From Membranipora membranacea (taxonomy: Eukaryota > Bryozoa > Gymnolaemata > Cheilostomatida > Membraniporidae): a stretch of DNA of 64,000 nucleotides. This document shows positions 38,401 to 50,300 of this stretch, piece after piece; positions within the stretch are counted from its first letter, which is position 1; each line of letters begins with the position of its first letter. Under the pieces are notes generated by a model. The model saw nothing but the letters and a program-made list of their open reading frames with translations. It had not been told where the DNA came from and searched no databases. The position numbers and the translations under genes were made by a program. Where the stretch lies: contig OU612065.1 in the NCBI GenBank assembly GCA_914767715.1, positions 11,038,001 through 11,102,000 of the forward strand, written 5' to 3'.

Positions 38401-41400
38401 CAATATCGATGACTACACTCATGTTCATATTAGCCACACTTTGCGACACGGTCTCGGACTGATCCATTTTCTCTGTTGTTTGACTATCTGATTGACTAGT
38501 TATGATATTTGTGGAAGCTGTATTGTCAGAAGGCAATGTCAGCCATATTGTAATCGGGAACGACTCGAGAAACGAGACTGGCCTATTCCCAGCACTTCTT
38601 ACTCCGGTGAATTCCATCCAGAACTGCTCTAACTCAATGGACATGACCTCGAAATCATTGTCATGAGATTCATCATCAGGCATGTGACAGACTCTCTCAC
38701 TGTTGGCGTACTGTATGTGACTAGGTGATATGAGAGATAGATGACTGTCTTCATTGGGAAACTCTGCACTATTTAGTCTGAGTTTCTGATACTTGGAGAT
38801 AAGAGTCTGGTGACTTGTTTTTGATACATTCTTGCTGCACTGAGCAGTGTGATTGTTGGTGATGACAGCTTTAGATATGAGAATCTGTAAAGAGTCTGGT
38901 CTATCGGGCTGGTAATAAGGCACTTGTACAGGCAGCGGAAGTACCACCTTGAAAATGAATCAATCAATGTTCAATTTAACAGCTTGATAGGCGAGAGAAT
39001 CAAAAATAATTAAAAAAATCTGCATACACAAAATGGTTTATAAACATATAGCCTAGAATAAATGTATATTTATATGTGGAACAATATAATCAGAACAGAC
39101 TAGGATACCTTGGGCATGAGAGCTTCCAGTCTAAGCTCCATTCGCTCTTTTTTCTTGTTTGTGTCTATCGGTAATGCCGAGAGCAGATCTTCCTAGAAAA
39201 TATAAGCATCAAATCATTACTACCATGTAGGGTGGCATAGAGGAACGTACGGCGACCCAAACATGGACATCCTAGCAGAATCCCAAAGCCATTTTGAACA
39301 CCTGCCAACCTAGGAAGAGACAAAGGTGAACAACCCTTACGCTGCAGATGAAAAAGTCCTAGCGAGCCTATTTTAATTATTCAATTGCACTTAGAATGAA
39401 GATACAGTTCTCAATAACGTCCAGACGATTAGTGGATGGATAAAAGTGACATTTTGAAGCACCATAGCATCCACAAATTGATAAACATGCTGCCTATGTG
39501 TTGCTAGGGTTTAATAATGTAACCAGAACCCTGGAAAAATTAGCCAAAATAAGTGGCTTATAGAGATGGGTGTCTTATCACTCGCCCACCCCGAAGCATG
39601 GGGGCAAAATATAGTGCCTTAGGGCTAGGCCGCAATATCTGCGCCAGATTGCTCTCTGTTTGCAGGCAGGACGGAGCACACCTGGGGGCCAACAAAACCC
39701 CAGTAGTCGATGGACTGCAGTGGGATTCGAACCCACAACCTTCAGCATTTTCATGCTAAAGGAACAGCGCTCTAACTAACTGAGCCACCTCCTATTCCTA
39801 ATAGATAAATATATGTGATACAAGAATGAATACATCCAGGTCTGGGGTCCTCTAAACTCTAGGTGGGGGGAAGTTTGTGATTTTACTGACAACACCAAGG
39901 TTACTTCCATATTTCTCAATCTAATATTGTGGATTGCTGGATCACAAACATCGATATAATGATCTATAGACCAACATACAATAAAAAAACGAGTCAGTAT
40001 CCAAAATCATAGTTACCCGTATCCATTCATTTATGATGTCAACCTATCATATAACAAAATTTTGTCGCCATGTTTCTGCTGATATGTTCATGCAGTAAGG
40101 AATGGCGCTGTTGTTTAATGTGAAGAAATAATTTCTTATTTGGTTCTCTACGAGATGCACAAAATCATAATACCGTAATCCCTCACCTATAGATCGCGCG
40201 ACGTATAAGTGAAGGCGGCTATAAGAGAGTAGTATATAGAAGATGAATAGCTCAGTGGTAGAGCGTTCGACTTGTAAACATGGAGTTGTGAGTTCGAAAC
40301 CTGAGGGCAGTTTTTTTCCCAAAACTACTTAGTTCATTTGTAGTGAGTGTATTGTAGTGAGTGTCTTAGAGCGGTGGGGTGTCTTATAGCTGTGGGGTGT
40401 CTTATAGCTGGAGCATTTTTATTTTTTCTGAGGGGGGTGATTCACTTATAAGTCCGGTGACTTATAGGTGAGGGATTACGGTAAATAGCTGTCATATGCG
40501 TGAAAAGAAATCACTACAATTAAAACTGAGGAATGGAAGAGTGCTGATAAACAAGAAAAGCTTCATGGGTACATTGACTATGGATCCTGAGTACTTACTA
40601 CATCTTTTGCGAGGCTGAGAGCGAAAGAATTGCACCAAGTCATGGTGTAGGTGTCCAGTGTAACTTTGATCGGATTTATCTTTATGTACGCATTTGGACA
40701 TGGTGCTAAAATCATAATGATGAAAAGGTGTTGTTACCAAGAATGATCAGTTTTATTATGATCCTTTTCCATAACATAGGCCTACTAGCCAGTGTCGTAT
40801 CTCCGCCAAGTAAAGTCTGGCACTGGCTTCTATCAGTAACATGAGAAAGATTTAAGTGAAGTTATGTAGGCCTACTCTGGAATGAGGGTTTAAAAATGGT
40901 AAGACTAATTATAGGATGAATTGCAGCTTCTGCAAATCCTTTGATCAATCTCTCCAATAAAATAATTCTGAACCACTGTATCTGTGTTATAAGTCAAAAA
41001 AGATGTTATACAATGTGCACAAAATATAGATGAAGTTTGAAAAAGTGAAGACAACACCCAATCAAACATACTCGCTATGGAGGTTTTGTGATCAAAGAAA
41101 TATTCTGTGTGTTCCAGATGGATAGCAGACATTTCTGTAGGCAGAAATAGAGCTTTCTTATCTGACATGAGAATCTTGGCTGGTCTTTTACCCATATCCT
41201 TATCACTGGATACAGAGGTTATAAAGAAATCCTCCACGGTCAGCATTGTCAGTCTGAAACAAAAGATTTTTTATATACAAAAAACGAGAACAATAAAGCA
41301 AGGCCAAGCAATACTGTGTAACCCAAGTAACATATAGTCAGTCAAGTTAACATTATTAATTGATTTTTTATATATTTATTTTCTTTTTGCTGTTTAGCAA

Positions 41401-44400
41401 TATTATGCAACCAGTAAAAAAAAATTGTATTACATGAAACCATCTTCGGAGACAGGTTTTAAACTTAAACAAACAAATATAATAAATACTCTGGGTTGTA
41501 GGCCCACATTACCATAATGGTTACATTATATGATTGCTGATACATCTCTATATCTTATCAGATAAAAAAGGATCACAAAAAACTGGTGGGTCTGACCACT
41601 GTCCCAGCACAGAGGAACAAAAGGTCATGGTTCATAGACTTACCTTTCGATCAGACTGCCAGCAATCACTTCTGGTGTAATGTTATGTTTCAAGTTAAGT
41701 CTTCCATTCTTCATGTCTAGTTTGAGCTGTTGTATGTAGCTATTTATGAGATCAGATGTCCACATGTCTCTACCAGCCATACTATCATCATACTTAGGCC
41801 AGTTCCTCCTACTCTCACCTATATAACATAATATAACCAGTAGGTTTACAACATACCCTCATATATAACAAATTTTAACTTGTCAGAAACGAATTCAGTT
41901 CATGAAAACAAAAGAGCATGAAAATTACCGAAAAAGAAGTGCAAGAAAAAATGCAATAGCCATAGCATAGAAGTGATAAATGATAACACAATATGTGATC
42001 ACATGGTGGTCAGATGGTTCACATACCAACTGTCCTGGTGGGGTAATGACTGACATTAACTTTCATAATAGCTATACCAACAGCGCCACCATCAACAAGT
42101 CTGTTCCTGTTCTCTACTACAAACATGTATTAGAAAATAGCAAACAAGCTGTTGAGAAAATAAAGGCGGCAGACAGTCTGAACCTTGTGTTAGAGTAAAA
42201 CCTCCCCAAAACAACTGGCACAAAAAATTGGATTGCACTACAACATTTTCTGTCTTCAAGGTCACACGGCCAACAAAATATTGAAATAATTCTCTCACCA
42301 GGCATCAACAATACAGATAAGTTGTTTTGTTTTTGTTATCTCAGGTTACTCACCATTTACATCATCACAGATATGCAGGTCTATTCTGCCTGTGAGGACG
42401 TGATACGACGTCTCGTGTATATCAAACTTATTAAATAGAGCTGAAGCGGGAGACTGGCTCACTGATGCTGACTTGTGCTGCTGAGTATGTGCTGCCGCAG
42501 CGGCAGCTCGTTGCGCCTGGCGCTGCTTCTGTAATCCAAACGATATCGTTGTTTTATAATCGGGTTCACAATATGGGGTATGTTATATCATGACGATTGT
42601 ATCAATGAATGTATTTGGTCACAAATAGCACTTCCATCAACACTTTTCCATTTTCTGATCATCTCCTTAGAGCAAGATTTTATATGGTTTCGTAGCTCAA
42701 TGCTTTTGAGTTTTGTTTATGGCTTGCATGGGGAATGAAACATAAGGTTTTCATATGCTGTGTGATATAAATATACATGCTACATGAAGCTAACAATATG
42801 TTGATCACATACCCTCAGTGTAGCTGCTGCCTGGGCTTTGCTCTGTTCGCTGGCTTTGTCTATGTTATCCTTGAGATGGCGAGCGAATAAAACTGCAGCT
42901 TTCATCTGAGAATCAGTGATAATCCACAGCAAATCATCCATGATAAACTGCAGCTTTGTGCCTACTATAGAGCAATCTAAAGAACAAAGAGCAGCACATG
43001 AGAATACAGTTTTGTATTATAAAATCTGGTTGAGCTTATCGTTCCCAACAATTGGACAACACAAGGTCATAGAGTTTTTTTAGACAAGGAGATTGAAATC
43101 CAGCCTTTAACTGATGCAAGTAGGGGGCGGCAACACTTTCAGCAACTAAGACTCCTTTCATAAGAGAGTTTCGAATATGTGCACATAGTTTCTAGCATTA
43201 TAACAGTGCTAGAGTGAAACTTTAGTCCAAAATGACAGTCGCCTGGGGTTTTCTTTCTCTTTAAGGGGGCAGATAGGGAATGTCATGAGACTGGCCAGGC
43301 CATCTCATTATGTAAAACCACCAATCGATCACTTCTTTACATACCTGAATATCTTTTCTTGACTTGTATCCTTATTTTACTCTGATTGGTTATCAGTCTG
43401 AGGGGTGTGGTCTGTTTTACTGCATCATCTACCATACAGTCCGCCTCAACTTTCAGAGTCTGCCAGCTTACTTCTTTGAAGGTCAACAGCAGGTCACGGT
43501 GTTTCTCACTGATACGAGTCTGTGCGAGATCTGAGGCCGTACGCCATGTAGGAGTCTTTGATTGGATTATGATACGAGAGAGCTGAAAAAATATCAGTAA
43601 ACTGCAAAAATGGTCTCCAGAAGGTATTAGATGGAACCACTGAATTAAATTCTTCTCATAGAATGGAAATAGTATCATAGCGTTATACAGTTAGGACACT
43701 AAACACAGAGACCCATCTGACTGTTATCTGATTGGCTGTCCCTAGTAGCATGAATAATTAGTCTGAGAAATTGTCTTGTTTACAAAATTGCAAACAGTAA
43801 TTATACCCCTACAGTGTCGATGAGTTTGGGCATTTCTAGATCGCTACTAGGGACTGGCTATTTTTGCAAGCCCTTTGTTTTGCAAAAGAAAGCTAATGAT
43901 GCTATTCCAGATATGGAATTCAATGGATGGAACAGTTAATTTGTTGCAGCTTTTCATGGATATTGACATTGACTTTTAATACTCGCATAGCATCCTCACA
44001 GCAAAATAATACTGAAGTTTCGAGCTAATTGCTACGAGAAATATCAATAAATCAGCAAGCTGAAATCTAATGTGGTAACTATAATATAAAAATTACATTC
44101 AAGTCAATGTTTGAACTGGTCATTGGGAATGCAGCAAAGAGGAGCAAATTACATTTAGACTGGCTTTGAATGCATTGGACTTGAAGTCAATCACTACAAC
44201 GTTGATTTGTAGGTACATTCCGTCAACAACTCTGTCTCCAAACCCATAGCGGCCACCCGAACTGTAATATACGAAAACATGGCATTCATTTTTACTGGTA
44301 AATCTGTCTGGTAGATTGCTGGCATATCATCAAAGTGAGAGTAATAAATTCTTAGAAAACCAAGAAATTCATAGCATCAGGCATAAGGCTCTGGACCATG

Positions 44401-46760
44401 TTGCATAGTATGTGTAGCTAAATGCAAGGAAAATGTTATATTTTAACGTCCAAATGCAATTGTGTGGCAATACTTGAGAAAGATGTAGATAGTTGTTGTT
44501 GAGTAAGATAATCTTATATGGATACTTGGGTATTGTAGATAACATGTCTAGCTTCTGAAGGTGATAAAATTATCACTCCTCAAATGGTAAATATTATTGA
44601 TTATGTTCAACAGCTGATAACAGTATCTCAGCCATGACACATACAGAACATGGAGAGGTATCATATTGATTGAATGACTTTGATTGTAAATAAGAGTTAA
44701 TTATAAAATTTCATGGTTGCTGATTTCAAAGATGAATCATGAGCTGGAAGGCCGGTCAATATCAATAGTGAAAACTGATCATGAAACACAGACGCCATGG
44801 ATCAAACAAGGGCTAAAGTGTCTACTAGTAGACTGATCACTTACATTAATACCTAGTACTAGTAGACTACTAGGTCTTTGGAATAAAGTTATATGTGGTA
44901 TTTCCATTACAATATGCCCCTATTGAGTGCTAAATAAGCGGCATACCTGTAGCTGGGTAGACCTGAGCTGTTAGGGGGTTGTCGAAGCTCATCACACATT
45001 TCCATAGATATTTTCACTTCATCTAAGAACTACAAGAAGGTGCCAGTGGGTGTTGAGATATTACTGTTTAAGTCATACCATGGTATCATTTTAATGGAGT
45101 GACAAGCTAATGGTACTATCACAATGATTGCTAAGTACCAGTAGTTTAGCCTCTTCTAACATTCTACTTATTGTCTGACAAAGTGGCACATATGTTTATA
45201 TAATCTGTCAATGAGCAGGGATTTTTCAGGAAAGATGGGGATTAAGCTGAAATCGGCTTATATCACTTATTGCCGTTAAACAACATCGTGAGGGGATCAG
45301 TTGTAAAATCACAGTCTATGTGAGATATACTATACTTTCGCAATTAAATAAATAGTCAACAAATACTCAATAGTGTGAGGGTAATACTCTCTCGAATCAT
45401 AGTTAGAACATGATCTAATAGACACATGGAAAGTAGTAGGTATTGCATTTCACCTTAAATTTACCAAATCATGTTTTGGTGTCCATTCCGACATTATCAA
45501 CATTAATCGAGAGCCAAGAAGGAACAACGACATTTTAGTGAGGGCTTGTAAGGTTAAGTAGCTATTTAATGTTTAGCTTCCACAGCAGCAGTTTAATCGA
45601 AATGCCTGGTTTGGTAACACATAAGGCCGTAATAAGTTTATTGAACAATATCAAATCATCTACATAATGGTAAGTTAATTGACCGGAGCTTATAATGTAA
45701 TAACTCTGTCATTGTATTAGTGTTATTGGTGGAAATGAGGGTAAGATTTTATCATTACTCACCAGCTGTAGCGGCTGTGACTTTAACTTACTCCAGGGGA
45801 TCTGTAATTTGTGCAAACAATAAAAATGTAGTTGTAGTAATAAATTTGGATTACTAGGCGTTAATTGTAAGTGACTAGGCATCTAGCGATTTGGTTAATC
45901 TAAAAACAACCAACAAAACTGAATACCAAGTTGTCTCAATAAAAATGATCTTTGAAACATGATTTAGCTGGTACTGATTACTTTTCAAACTTCATTTCCT
46001 CATCATACAACATTCAAAATCCAGACAACAACAAACATTCATCATGCCATCATTTGAAGTCTATGTTCATGTTGCAATGGGTTTCCTCTTGAAAGTGCAG
46101 TCGAGCTATGAAGTATGAACCAAATCCTTACTATTCCTCAAAAACAAGGCCTATGCTCCTAGCCAAAATGAGTCTTTTATCATTTACCTAGTACTTCATA
46201 ATAGAATGATTGGACTCTCTACCATTGGTATAAGGTTTTCTCATGACACCTCTAGTGATTTGCCTCATTATCTAAGACCAAAGAAGTAGTATGACCTCAC
46301 ATCTGGGACAGTGTATTGAGCTAGTGGCACGTAAAATCTCCATTCGGTTTGTCAACAGGCACTATTAATTGTAGTTATATATGGTTTGGCGGAGCAGCCA
46401 CACCAGAATTACGATGAGCTGAGATATTTTAATATGATTACCGTATAAACGACATGCAGACTGGTTAGTCTATGGAGGTGATTCACTTATTGCAAGCACA
46501 ATAAACCAAACAATGCCTCTGGTAGGTTTACTGACAGTAATAAAGCATAATGACTATCACCAGCTGACGCACTCACCTTTACATTGACTTTATTGCATAC
46601 AGCCTTATTCAGCCGTAACCATGTTGGCAAATCCATAAGCTCCATTAAAACCTCTTCATTTAATTCCAAATTTGTGAGTTCTCCCTCACCTTTTAGTGTG
46701 CTCAGTTGAATTTTATCTGGTGATAAATTCTTAGTGAACCTTGTAACAAATAGATAGATG

Positions 46761-46800
<40 letters not shown>

Positions 46801-48189
46801 GATAATTTTTGCAGCTCATGTTTATAACTTTATGATTTTGACATTGCCTTCTATGTCATCCCATTGCCAAATTCAGGTAAAGGCCAAAGAGAACTATAGT
46901 TGAATACATTATTATTGAGAGTCTGCAAATGGATATCCAGTAAACGGAATGATACAGTTTAATGATTTACTTATGTTGTTGCGTTGTTCATGCTGAAGGT
47001 CAGGCCTATTTGGATTGTGGCTAGGACTCGTCTTATGCAATTAATTGCCTATCCTATCTGGTGGTACACTGAGCACAATGACAAGAATACAGTTAAGTAC
47101 ACTTGATCTTGTCATTGTAAATAGCTTGTAACGGGCGGAGAGAAAAATATTAATGTCTGTAAACTTGAAACACGTTTCCCTTAACCTGTGATCATGTAAG
47201 CGTATGGCTGTGTTATGGGTAAAATAACTTCCCAAGGGGACAAGTCTTAGCTAGAGATAAGGTCAGCTTTGTTTAGAGTGACTTGATGTTAGATAGTTGA
47301 GGACAAAGTCTGTATAAAATAAAGAGGGTGAGTGAATGTTAGATAGCTTTTTCAGGCCTATGCGAAGTGTCAAACTTTCATTTTGCAGAAGCTGAATTCC
47401 ACAGCACAACCTTGCTTAAACGTTTGAGGTCAGCTGTTCACAGCTCATCAAAAGTCTATAGGCCTACAAAAATATTGCCCACCTTGATTGGTGTTATCAG
47501 ATTTATGATAGTCAGGAATTGTGTGGCCTTGATTCCTCCATCATATTCATGTTTAATGTAACGCAGAATTAAACACAAGTTTTATAAGCTACAACACTGA
47601 AGGAACAATATGCAGAGTAATCATAGGCCCTATTGCAGTCAAATGTCACCACAGGAAAGCACATTAGTCTCAGTAGGCCAATCACTACTAGTGGATCAGC
47701 AACTCATTATTTATAGGTAAGCCACAATGAATGGTACTAGTACACTTAGCCGAAAAGGCCTTCTGTAGTTGGTGCAAGTCCAGTGGTCTAGGCCTTTTCT
47801 CTCTCCAGGACACAGGACTTGTACCAACATCAGAAGGCCTGTGCCCATGATTCTCAATAGTATTGGTCATTGATGCTCAGAAAGAATGCTACCATTGGAT
47901 AGAGTGTATGTAGTTAAAATAGAGTAATGGACATGGTCATGGTTAGCAGTTCAGCTAAAATATTTTGTTTATTGCTTTCCATGATATTCATTGATAAGGT
48001 AGCCAGAGTCAGCTCTCCTCCTCTGTGTTTGATCTTGTTAAAATATCAATAATATTCTATCATCCAACGGCAAGTCACATGAATATGTTACATATGACAA
48101 TCACAATGATGTTTTAGATAAGTTATCTATTAAAGGTGTACTCACTTGCTCAGATGTTTAACAATCTGATTTTTAATTAGTGATGCCAT
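29484..48189 (-). CDS. BLTP3: bridge-like lipid transfer protein 3 (UHRF1BP1/UHRF1BP1L family)
   Basis: 23 exons (minus): 48189-48146, 46739-46577, 45801-45763, 45029-44947, 44261-44153, 43582-43345, 42976-42813, 42528-42354, 41818-41644, 41253-41072, 40705-40599, 39192-39109, 38947-38227, 37338-37117, 36957-36868, 36695-36445, 36198-35977, 35653-35503, 35279-35029, 34093-33985, 31927-31716, 30316-30170, 29615-29484. Phases agree throughout; total 4,071 nt, 1,356 residues plus TGA, close to the ~1,440-1,460 of vertebrate homologues. The N-terminus (MASLIKNQIVKHLSKFTKNL; LMDLPTWLRLNKA) is a Chorein_N domain. YGFGDRVVDGMY followed by SRIIIQS is typical of the chorein groove. A middle Ser-rich acidic linker, repeated beta-rich segments (e.g. 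residues ~1090-1170) and a C-terminal coiled coil (LQEENKALKEQ) follow. Known of the family: a rod with a hydrophobic groove moves phospholipid between membranes at endosome/Golgi contacts. The start ATG is preceded by no in-frame alternative. Confidence 0.93.
32460..33414. mobile_element. fold-back DNA transposon in a BLTP3 intron (TA target)
   Basis: Perfect 20-bp terminal inverted repeats: AAGGTTATGATACCAGCGTT at 32460-32479 and its inverse at 33395-33414. TA on both sides fits a Tc1/mariner-type target. Subterminal arms 32769-32945 and 33206-33385 are inverted, as are 32953-33005 and 33045-33100. The left side has ~290 nt absent from the right, and the right has a ~105-nt loop. No transposase ORF, so non-autonomous. 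Confidence 0.88.
36310..36374. repeat. short hairpin repeat, copy 2
   Basis: CCTTGACAAGCTTTG pairs with GTTTGTCAAGACTG after ~40 nt. It lies in a BLTP3 intron. Confidence 0.6.
37960..38025. repeat. short hairpin repeat, copy 3, with poly-C loop
   Basis: CTGTCTTGACAAGC at 37961-37974 and GCTTGTCAAGACA at 38013-38025. A run of 14 C lies in the loop. It lies in a BLTP3 intron. Confidence 0.75.
39545..39792 (-). mobile_element. probable tRNA-derived SINE
   Basis: The minus strand begins with a tRNA-like head: TGGCTCAGTTAGTTAGAGC (A-box-like, ~39787-39769) and GGGTTCGAATCCC (B box, complement of 39722-39734). A ~170-bp unrelated body follows, running to about 39545. The acceptor stem does not pair and the anticodon arm is longer than in a functional tRNA, so I do not call a tRNA gene. 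It is in a BLTP3 intron. Confidence 0.5.
40171..40483. mobile_element. 313-bp TA-flanked MITE carrying a tRNA-like segment
   Basis: Terminal repeats TACCGTAATCCCTCACCTATA (40171-40191) and its exact inverse (40463-40483) start and end in TA, as for mariner-type elements. The interior holds a tRNA-like piece on the plus strand with A box TAGCTCAGTGG (40248-40258) and B box AGTTCGAAACC (~40291), and a 20-bp tandem repeat GTGGGGTGTCTTATAGCT (~40371-40412). The acceptor and anticodon stems do not pair well. It is in a BLTP3 intron. Confidence 0.85.
46761..46800. repeat. (AT)n microsatellite
   Basis: About 17 AT units in BLTP3 intron 1, close upstream of exon 2. Confidence 0.9.
47755..47841. repeat. 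hairpin repeat upstream in BLTP3 intron 1
   Basis: GGCCTTCTGTAGTTGGTGCA and its near-inverse TGTACCAACATCAGAAGGCC form arms around ~35 nt. A related inverted copy lies at 48983-49042 (GGACTTGCACCAAATACAGATGGCC), just outside the gene. Confidence 0.7.
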
Positions 48190-49122
48190 GCCTCCTGTGA
48201 CTGATTCCCAAGATCCGTAAAACCTTCTAGAGAAGAATGGGGGTTTTAATTTCAAAGTCTAACTCATATTTTTGTTGTCAGAGGTTGAACAGTAGGATCA
48301 TCATCAGGGGGTCTGTCTAAAAGTCTGATATTTTCTAAATTCTCACTGCCAACAAGGATTTCTCTTGAAATCCTTGCTACCAAGTCTCACTTTGGTAGCA
48401 GTGAGTCAAGCTAAACACTTTTTGATTTGCTAACCGATTTATGATTGGATTAATGTAAGACTCACATCGTGGTACACTATATTTTGCGGGGCTTATTCAG
48501 ACCCGTCTAAATTATAATTTTAGGTACTTAGTCTATATCATCCTACGACTAGAAAGGAAACACTGTGTAACCAGAGCTAATATATCAATAGAGCTTCGAA
48601 ACTGGGGCGTGGTCTGGGCGTGTACTATATTATGACCTGAAAAAATAGCACTGTACACTAACTAATGGCAAAATATGACTCGCTTAGCAAATCTGGTGTA
48701 TGTTATCTATAGAGACAAGGGTAGAGACAATCTGATTCTAACTACAACAATGTGAGCAAGGAGTTGGATTAGTCGATGTGAGTGCAATGGTGTTTGTTTC
48801 AGATGACAAAGTTATTTAGGCAAGAAGTACATGCTAATACCATAGTAGTAAGAAAGATGAAAAGTGAGGAGTTATTTTTGATTTATTAAGAGGGACTCTC
48901 ACGGTGTAATTCCGTCACAACCAGTCTGCTGGAACAGGGAGGTTGGAAGCACAACTTTCTGTAGTACAGTTGAATCAACTCCAGTTGTTTAGGCCTTGAC
49001 CACTCGGGCATTCAACCACTGGACTTGCACCAAATACAGATGGCCTGTGGTTGGAAGATAGTCTAGAGCTGCACATGACCAGAAAAGAAGACTTTAAATT
49101 TTATTCCTTATTTCTCTCTAGG

Positions 49123-50300
49123 CACTCTGGATCTGTTGCAAATGAACTCGAGAATGCGGTGAGATATTCGGCTACCATAGAATTAATACAGATTTCCAAT
49201 GATGATTTCGATGTACTGAACATCCGATACAGGTCTGAGGGATGGAACTCAAGAAACAAGTACAAGATGCCGCATAGAATCTCCTACAGATTAGCGATTC
49301 AAGGTAGGAATTATTTCTTACAAATATGACAGACTAGTCAAATATTTCAATGTTTTTATCGACACGCCAGGTTTTTCTTAGGCATGGAAATACAACAAGC
49401 GCTTTAAAGTTATACAGGGGGTCTTTCAATTAGAAACAGCCAAAATCACAACTTGATCGCTCACTCCCTGAGTGAGTGATACCTGCTAGGCTCTCACTTT
49501 CAGATCGCTCGCTCACTTGATGGAACTGTATACATTCAGAGGGAACGATCTGAGAGCGATTTTGTCTAATTGAAAGACCAAGTGAGTGATAATTTTGGAG
49601 CGATGTGATAGTGATAACTTGCTTTAGTAAAGGATCGCTCTCTCTAATTGAAAGACCCCCCTGATTAGAAATCTAAATCATAGCTTTAATACTTATATCA
49701 CAGTATTTCTCTGATGTTACAGTTCATCGAAGACTTTCTTGACTGGCTAACTCAATTGGAGGACAAAGTATATGGCGTCGACATCACGGATGCAGATAGG
49801 CCAAAATGTCCGCTTTGCATTCAGACAAGAATCAGCTGGAGAATCACTTGTAAGTACACTTTACAATGTGATGCAAAATCTGTGATATTGATCAAGATTG
49901 TGGAAATCAAGATCTACATAGAATGCCATTTCGCACATACTTCTTCTCACCTAGCCGGCTGTATCCTTAGCACATACTATATTAGGCTAAATTCAAGTCT
50001 AGCTCAACATCTTTACTTTATTATAGACTCCCACCTCAAATAACCAAGATTAAGTGTGAGCTATCATTACGCCATTATAATATTCCTACAGGTCACTCCT
50101 TCTTAGCGCTCACTAAGGAGTTTTTGACTGAGAAAACGCTTTGTCAAGATAGCTTGGAGCAGTACTTTGGTCACCAAAGAGCCAAAACTGGCAGTAACAA
50201 TGCTCCAACTGTGAGCGAGTTTCTAAATACAGCCAGGATACTGACAGTGACACAAGAGGCTGAATGTACTATATCCAAAGGGAACTACACTAAACTTTAA
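49123..50300 (+). pseudogene. P-element-like transposase remnant
   Basis: Three plausible exons: 49123-49302, 49722-49849 and 50092-50300 (ending TAA). They encode WNSRNKYKMPHRI, FIEDFLDWLTQLEDKV and then HSFLALTKEFL...CQDSLEQYFGHQRAKTGSNNAPTVSEFL. The last segment matches the C-terminal region of P-element/THAP9-type transposases (a D/E-E-x-x-FG-x-x-R motif, then a G-x-x-N-P-T-like stretch). The phase-1 junction at 49849/50092 reads through cleanly. The N-terminal THAP domain and most of the catalytic core were not found, so this is a 5'-truncated relic or a domesticated fragment. The first intron holds a MITE. Confidence 0.6.
49415..49663. mobile_element. 249-bp MITE with CAGGGGGTCTTTCAATTAGA termini
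   Basis: The 5' end CAGGGGGTCTTTCAATTAGA and the 3' end TCTAATTGAAAGACCCCCCTG are inverted repeats. The interior has several GATCGCTC/GAGCGATC units and a third TAATTGAAAGACC at 49566. It sits inside the transposase relic's intron. No clear target duplication was seen. Confidence 0.8.

Noticed and set aside
39715-39790. Functional tRNA gene on the minus strand
   Set aside because: The head is tRNA-like, but the anticodon arm is too long, the acceptor ends do not pair and a SINE-like body follows.
40047-40322. Functional tRNA gene at ~40.24-40.31 kb
   Set aside because: A and B boxes are present, but the acceptor and anticodon stems do not pair, and it lies inside a MITE.
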